Shown piece by piece: positions 43,482-47,818 of a stretch of 47,818 nt of DNA. Below the pieces are notes generated by a model, which did not search any database, was not told where the DNA came from, and was given only the letters and a program-made list of their open reading frames with translations. Every line of letters starts with the position of its first letter. The first letter of the stretch is position 1. Both the position numbers and the translations under genes were made by a program. The DNA lies in contig JAAZNU010000016.1 of NCBI GenBank assembly GCA_012798135.1, positions 1 to 47,818 on the forward strand, in the 5' to 3' direction. Origin of the DNA: Veillonellaceae bacterium. Its GTDB lineage: Bacteria; Bacillota_C; Negativicutes; UBA1444.

Positions 43482-44363
43482 ATGCAATTGAAAGGTGTTT
43501 TCCCGGCCATGGCGACCCCCCTGACCCCTGAAGAAAAAATTGATGTCCCAGCCCTGCGCAAGCTGGTCCACTATTTGATGGACGGCGGCGTCCACGGCAT
43601 CGTAGCCTTGGGCAGCACCGGTGAATTCCCGGCCATGACCGCATCGATGCGGCAGGCGGTCCTGGAAACCACCCTGGAAGAAGTGAACGGGCAGATGCCG
43701 GTTTTGGTCGGTTGCGGCGAACCCGGAACGCAGCGTACCATTGAACAAGTGAAGGTCGCCGCAGGCACCAGCGCTGCAGCCGTTCTCGTGGCCGTTCCCT
43801 ATTACTTCAACATGGACCAGAACGCCGTGATCCGGCATTATCAGATGGTGGCGGACGCATCCGGCCTGCCGGTCGTCATGTACAATTTCCCGCAAATGAC
43901 CAAAACCACTTTCACCGCCGATACGGTCGCCAAGCTTGCCCATCACCCCAACATCATCGGGATCAAGGACAGTTCCGGCGATTTCTTCGGCATACAGCGA
44001 TTCATCGACGTCACGGCCGGTGAGGATTTCGCGGTGATGTCCGGCAATCCGGCCCTAGGCCTGTCTGCGTACGAACTGGGCGCCAAAGGCGGGATCTATG
44101 CCGGCTGTAGTCTGTTCCCCCGCCAATGCGCCGAAGTGTACAATGCGTTTCAACGGGGCGACCGGGAAGCCGCTGTCGCCCTCCAGAAGAAAACATCGCT
44201 GATTCCGCTGATGGGCAGTTTTGGCCCGAACGCCGCCGTCGTGAAATTCGGCCTGAGCAAACTGGGAATTTGCGGTCCCACCGTGGCCGCCCCCTTTGTC
44301 CTGCCGCCCGGTCAGGACGATAAGATTCTGGCTTGGATGAAGCGGATCGGCATTGAAGCGTAA
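43482..44363 (+). CDS. DapA/N-acetylneuraminate lyase-family aldolase
   Basis: 293 aa TIM barrel. The Schiff-base lysine is K162 (IIGIKDSSGD), the catalytic Tyr is Y134 (VVMYNFP), and the GSTGEF motif is at 44-49. Members split or form 2-keto acids (dihydrodipicolinate, sialic acid, 2-keto-3-deoxy sugar acids). It lies away from lysine-synthesis genes and is LysR-controlled with a dehydrogenase, so a catabolic 2-keto-3-deoxy-acid aldolase is more likely than DapA. ATG has GGAGG ahead. Confidence 0.88.
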   Translation: MQLKGVFPAMATPLTPEEKIDVPALRKLVHYLMDGGVHGIVALGSTGEFPAMTASMRQAVLETTLEEVNGQMPVLVGCGEPGTQRTIEQVKVAAGTSAAAVLVAVPYYFNMDQNAVIRHYQMVADASGLPVVMYNFPQMTKTTFTADTVAKLAHHPNIIGIKDSSGDFFGIQRFIDVTAGEDFAVMSGNPALGLSAYELGAKGGIYAGCSLFPRQCAEVYNAFQRGDREAAVALQKKTSLIPLMGSFGPNAAVVKFGLSKLGICGPTVAAPFVLPPGQDDKILAWMKRIGIEA

Positions 44364-44383
44364 CGCCCAAACAATATATTGGC

Positions 44384-44428
44384 AAAAGGGACGGCGCTCC
44401 GCACATTGCAGCAAACGCCGTCCCTTTT
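44384..44428. terminator. Bidirectional terminator between the lyase and Gfo/Idh genes
   Basis: AAAAGGGACGGCG ... CGCCGTCCCTTTT, a 13-bp stem with terminal A/T runs on both sides, between convergent genes. Confidence 0.9.
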
Positions 44429-44482
44429 CGCATTCTGCTCCGGGTTATGCAGGCAACCGATCCTTTCGCAAACGAGTCAGCG

Positions 44483-45661
44483 TTACAAGCTAATCCGCCG
44501 TCCCGCCTCCGCCGACCAGTAACCGGCATAAATCGCCCGAATGGTGTCGTACGCCAGATCAACGTCGGACAGGGGTTGCCGATCCAACACCACACATTCC
44601 ATGAAATCTTGTATCTCCTGAATATAGCCGCGCGTCCATTCCTCTTCCAGACAAACGAACTGCCAGCCGGTTTTTCGATCGACTTTTTCCGTGATATAGA
44701 CATCCTTCAATTTGTCTTCATCGGTCAGATAGGTAACCATGCCTGTACTCGGGCACATATTGGCCTGAAGAATTCCGCCGTTCGTATAGGTTTCCACCAG
44801 ATTCCGGACCCCGCCCAAAATCATGTCGCCGGCAAAAACCGTGCTCTTGGTGCCATCGGTAAACGTCAGATTCAACATGGCCCAATCTTCCACATCGACC
44901 GGACGGGACTGAATGTACCGGTGCTCCATTGCCGACAGGCCGTCACCGATATTGCCGACATCAGCGGTGATCTCGGCGATTTCGATTTTTTCCCCGCGCG
45001 CCCGCGCTTCCACCTGTTTCAGATACAAAACGGCCGACAACGGATGGCACCCCTGCCGGATCAACGCCCCCCCGCCGGTCATGTCCCAGCGGGCGGCATG
45101 ATCGGCATGGGACCCGCTATGACTTTCCTCCGCCTTCATGAACAGTACTTTATCTTGGGTCTTGCGCAAAATTTCCGCACTTTTGGCCACCGCCGGCGCA
45201 TACACCCAGTTTTCCGCATACATGAACAAACGGCCGCTGGCGGTCATGCGGTCCCTGGTCGCCGCCATCTCCGCCATGACCCGCTCGTACATCAATTCTT
45301 TGGAGAGTCGCCGGCCGATTGGCGCTGAGTCGTCCGGTCGTCCGAAATAGCCGGTAAAAGGCTTTTCGCAGATGACATGTTTACCGGCCTCCATTGCTTC
45401 CACGATCATCGGCGCATGCAGCACCGCCGGCGTACAAATGTCGACCACGTCGATATCCCGGTCTTGCAAAAGCTCCCGGTAGTCGCGATACACTTTGGGA
45501 ATTTGGTGCCGTCCGGCAAAATCCAGAACATGATCGCCCCGCGATGCAACCGCCGCAACTTCGGCATTCACTCCATACACCCGTCGGTAGGCATGCATGT
45601 GCAATTCGGCGACAAACCCACTGCCAATCAAGCCTACGCGAACCGATTTCGATTTCATCAT
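44483..45661 (-). CDS. Gfo/Idh/MocA-family oxidoreductase
   Basis: 392 aa. The N-terminal Rossmann domain has [17 protein letters not shown] and [33 protein letters not shown], where EKP carries the catalytic Lys. The C-terminal alpha/beta domain includes [22 protein letters not shown]. The family oxidises sugars, inositols or related polyols with NAD(P). The ATG overlaps the tctA stop (ATGA), so it is cotranscribed with the transporter and probably acts on the imported compound. Confidence 0.9.
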   Translation of the reverse strand: MMKSKSVRVGLIGSGFVAELHMHAYRRVYGVNAEVAAVASRGDHVLDFAGRHQIPKVYRDYRELLQDRDIDVVDICTPAVLHAPMIVEAMEAGKHVICEKPFTGYFGRPDDSAPIGRRLSKELMYERVMAEMAATRDRMTASGRLFMYAENWVYAPAVAKSAEILRKTQDKVLFMKAEESHSGSHADHAARWDMTGGGALIRQGCHPLSAVLYLKQVEARARGEKIEIAEITADVGNIGDGLSAMEHRYIQSRPVDVEDWAMLNLTFTDGTKSTVFAGDMILGGVRNLVETYTNGGILQANMCPSTGMVTYLTDEDKLKDVYITEKVDRKTGWQFVCLEEEWTRGYIQEIQDFMECVVLDRQPLSDVDLAYDTIRAIYAGYWSAEAGRRISL

Positions 45662-47172
45662 TCATTCCCCCCTGCAGCTTCTTCCGGTGTGGATTTCGGC
45701 AACCAGCGATTAAACAGTCCGGCCTGGGCTCCAATCATCAACAAGATGATAATCATGAAAAACAAGCAAATTGGCCGCGTAAAAAACGGCATAATGCTTC
45801 CGTCGGACAGTGTCAGCGCCCGCCGCAGATTGGTGTCGGCCATCGGCCCCAGGATCACTCCCAACAAAAAGGGCGCACTGGGAAAGTTCATTTGCGACAA
45901 AAACAATCCGACAAAGCCGAACCCAAACATTACCCAGACATCAAACATCCGGTCGTTAATTACATAGGAACCCACCACACAGAACAAAAACACCACCGGC
46001 ATCAACAACTGCGGTGACACTTGCAAAATTTTAACCGTAAACCTGGAAATCAGCAAGCCCAGCGCCCACATGATAAAGGAAGAGGCCACCAGGTATATCG
46101 CCACGGTGTAGAGGAATCCGGGAGTTTCGCTCATCATCAGGGGCCCCGGCCGCAACCCGTGCAACCAAAAGGCGGCCATCAGAACGGCGGCCGGCGCGCT
46201 GCCCGGTACAGCCAATGACAAAATGGGAATGATTGCGCCGCCGATACAGGAATTGTTTCCCGTTTCGGCCGCAACAACACCATCAGGATTTCCCTTGCCA
46301 AACCAGGACTTGGTTTTACTCCGCATCCGAGCCGCCCAATACGACAGCCACCCCCCAACGTCTTCCCCAACCCCCGGAATGATGCCAACCATAACGCCGA
46401 TGAACGTGGAGCGAACGACAGTCTCCCAGTGTTTCGCCAATATACGTAAGCCTTCCCGGTAATCGATGCGATGCAATTCCCCAATGACAGTTTTCGTTTT
46501 TTTGAATGAGGCCACAATCTCGGGAAAGCCAAACAGTCCGATCATTATTGGGATCAACGAAAAGCCGGCCATCAAATCGATATTGTCAAACGAAAAACGG
46601 GGAAACCCCTGCAAGCCATCCAACCCAACCAGTGAAGCCAACAAGCCCAATATTCCGGCGATCCAGCCTTTCAGCGGATCGCCGCCGGAGGCAAGTTGAC
46701 CGCAAATCATAATGCCGAACACCGCCAGCAAAAAGAACTCCCACGACCCAAATTTCAGTGCAAAGCCGGTCAAAGCCGGCGTTAAAAACAGTAGAAAAAT
46801 TACGCTTCCCAAAGTTCCGAGCGCCGATGCCGAGGTCGCCAGAAAAATCGCCAAACCGCCTTTTCCCTGTTGACCCATCGGATAACCGTCCTGAGCCGTC
46901 GCCGCTGATGCGGGAGTTCCAGGAATGTTCAGCAAAATGGCCGACTGACAGCCACCGGAAATGGCACCGACATAGACTCCAATCAGTGACAAAATCGCCA
47001 AATCCGGACTGGTCTTGTAAGTCAGGCCGGTCAGCAGGGCCACCGCCATCGTGGCGGTCAGACCAGGCAGCATCCCGACAATAAGACCGAAAAATACCGA
47101 TAAAGTCAAGGTAACCACGGCTTCGGGAGTCGCCAGCGTTCCCAGCGCGGATGCCAGGTATTGCAATTCCAT
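45658..47172 (-). CDS. tctA: Tripartite tricarboxylate transporter, large membrane subunit TctA
   Basis: 504 aa with about twelve membrane helices. The family signatures are [19 protein letters not shown] (near 25-45), [28 protein letters not shown] and [22 protein letters not shown]. It is the permease of a periplasmic-binding-protein-dependent, ion-driven uptake system for citrate-like or other carboxylates. ATG at 47172 has AGAGGGG ahead; a longer frame into tctB is not supported. Confidence 0.95.
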   Translation of the reverse strand: MELQYLASALGTLATPEAVVTLTLSVFFGLIVGMLPGLTATMAVALLTGLTYKTSPDLAILSLIGVYVGAISGGCQSAILLNIPGTPASAATAQDGYPMGQQGKGGLAIFLATSASALGTLGSVIFLLFLTPALTGFALKFGSWEFFLLAVFGIMICGQLASGGDPLKGWIAGILGLLASLVGLDGLQGFPRFSFDNIDLMAGFSLIPIMIGLFGFPEIVASFKKTKTVIGELHRIDYREGLRILAKHWETVVRSTFIGVMVGIIPGVGEDVGGWLSYWAARMRSKTKSWFGKGNPDGVVAAETGNNSCIGGAIIPILSLAVPGSAPAAVLMAAFWLHGLRPGPLMMSETPGFLYTVAIYLVASSFIMWALGLLISRFTVKILQVSPQLLMPVVFLFCVVGSYVINDRMFDVWVMFGFGFVGLFLSQMNFPSAPFLLGVILGPMADTNLRRALTLSDGSIMPFFTRPICLFFMIIILLMIGAQAGLFNRWLPKSTPEEAAGGNE

Positions 47173-47186
47173 ATTGTCCACCCCTC

Positions 47187-47687
47187 TTACGGCAGCATCA
47201 CATTGAAAATATTGGCGAATAGAAGAATAATTCCGCCCACTGAGCCGATCGTCACCAGTACGATTTTCCACGGCGCGGCCGCCCGAAGAAACAGAAAAAT
47301 GGACAACAGAAACAAGGATGCCGACAACCAGAACTCAAAAACCGGAATCAGGACAAAAATATACACGCCCAACAAAACGATGCCGCCGACGATTCTTTGC
47401 CAATCGGAGTCCGCCGAACCAAACCAGCTGCGGATATGCGCCGCCACGGAAAAAACCAGTTCCGGCAGACGTTGACCGACCCAGCTGCGGAACAACAGAA
47501 TCAGGGAGCAAAGCAACAGGCAACCGCCGAGAAAAACCGGCAGCAATGCCGGCGATACCGGCCAGGACACTTGGGCGTCATGATGAATGCTCAGGCTCTG
47601 CTGAAACAAGAACACGGTCAATAGCAGCAAGATGATCGCGGAAACAAAGTCGCCGCTGCTGCCGGGGCGTAGGGGAGTAGTTCGCAC
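47187..47687 (-). CDS. tctB: Tripartite tricarboxylate transporter, small membrane subunit TctB
   Basis: 166 aa with four membrane segments (about 15-32, 48-65, 100-120 and 123-165), the standard TctB layout. The GTG at 47687 is chosen because GAAGGA lies nine bases ahead; the ATG at 47696 directly abuts that site. It is followed 14 bases later by tctA. Confidence 0.9.
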   Translation of the reverse strand: MRTTPLRPGSSGDFVSAIILLLLTVFLFQQSLSIHHDAQVSWPVSPALLPVFLGGCLLLCSLILLFRSWVGQRLPELVFSVAAHIRSWFGSADSDWQRIVGGIVLLGVYIFVLIPVFEFWLSASLFLLSIFLFLRAAAPWKIVLVTIGSVGGIILLFANIFNVMLP

Positions 47688-47717
47688 ACCGATCATTCCT
47701 TCATAGTCAAAATTATC

Positions 47718-47737
47718 GGGCCGGCCGTAGCCGGCCC
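47718..47737 (-). terminator. Intercistronic hairpin between tctC and tctB
   Basis: GGGCCGGC-TACG-GCCGGCCC type perfect 8-bp GC stem, followed on the minus strand by GATAATTTTGAC. As in many binding-protein operons, it could partly stop transcription or protect the tctC mRNA so that the binding protein is made in excess. Confidence 0.6.
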
Positions 47738-47753
47738 AGCGTTTCAGTACAGC

Positions 47754-47818
47754 TTAAGGCTTGGCAATCTGGAATTTTTCCGGTGAAATCTTGGCGGTTC
47801 CGGTATCATACAAAGTCC
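47754..47818 (-). CDS. tctC: Tripartite tricarboxylate transporter substrate-binding protein TctC (3' end only)
   Basis: The last 20 codons are visible (TLYDTGTAKISPEKFQIAKP, stop at 47754-47756). The position ahead of tctB and tctA fits the periplasmic binding protein of the system. The rest lies outside the window. The identification rests mainly on context. Confidence 0.6.
   Translation of the reverse strand, partial: TLYDTGTAKISPEKFQIAKP

Noticed and set aside
43482..44363. DapA of the lysine/diaminopimelate pathway
   Set aside because: Catalytic residues are shared by the whole lyase family. The operon with a LysR regulator, a hydroxyacid-type dehydrogenase and a carboxylate transporter points to catabolism, so no dapA symbol is given.

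Overview
The window reads as chromosomal DNA from a diderm, motile or once-motile Firmicute, most likely a member of the Negativicutes (Sporomusaceae-like). Four things point there. The tilS-hpt-ftsH-...-coaX-...-dusB-greA-lysS-rRNA order resembles the Bacillus/Clostridia housekeeping block. An outer-membrane secretin (CpaC) and a LapA-like protein imply a second membrane. A Selenomonas-type lysine/ornithine decarboxylase, which in that class feeds cadaverine into peptidoglycan, is present. The 16S 5' end is Firmicute-like. Family and genus are inference; only about 90 bases of 16S are visible.

Layout. (1) 1-14.8 kb, all minus strand: start of a 16S rRNA gene with leader and promoter; lysS, greA; a panC-panD-birA-coaX-dusB operon ending in two uncharacterised genes; FlK-type thioesterase, ftsH, hpt, tilS; then an unknown membrane protein and a small DUF6998-like protein. 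(2) 14.9-22.4 kb: a metallophosphoesterase, an isoprenylcysteine-methyltransferase-like protein, and a reduced Tad/Flp pilus cluster (flp, DegS-type kinase, tadB, cpaE with an intact receiver domain, cpaC, cpaB). No TadA ATPase, TadC or prepilin peptidase is present. (3) 22.4-32.5 kb: corA; a plus-strand larA-like/EamA/MFS operon; a minus-strand kdgK-glcD-gnd sugar-acid operon; the lysine/ornithine decarboxylase. (4) 32.6-34.5 kb: a complete group IIC intron inserted in the U-tract of the terminator of a vanW-family gene. (5) 34.5-41.3 kb: cell-envelope and c-di-GMP genes (VanW/G5, PRC-barrel, membrane protein, LapA, a c-di-GMP-I riboswitch with a terminator in front of a lone fliL, a YcgR-like PilZ protein, a zinc-ribbon protein, an Arg/Glu-rich secreted protein). 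(6) 41.5-47.8 kb: a catabolic island with a LysR regulator, a DUF1932-type dehydrogenase and a DapA-family lyase on plus, facing a tripartite tricarboxylate transporter (tctCBA, tctC cut by the window end) and a Gfo/Idh/MocA dehydrogenase on minus.

The points most worth a second look are: the DegS-type kinase sharing an operon with a CpaE whose receiver has all its phosphorylation residues; a repeated GGAC-N4-GTCC palindrome with an adjoining A/T tract, found before the Tad promoters and two other genes; a terminator inside the leader of the pan operon; the riboswitch-fliL-PilZ cluster; and several conserved-looking genes of unknown function. I see no CRISPR array, prophage, insertion sequence or tRNA gene. 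No toxin-antitoxin pair or recognisable defence system is visible either.
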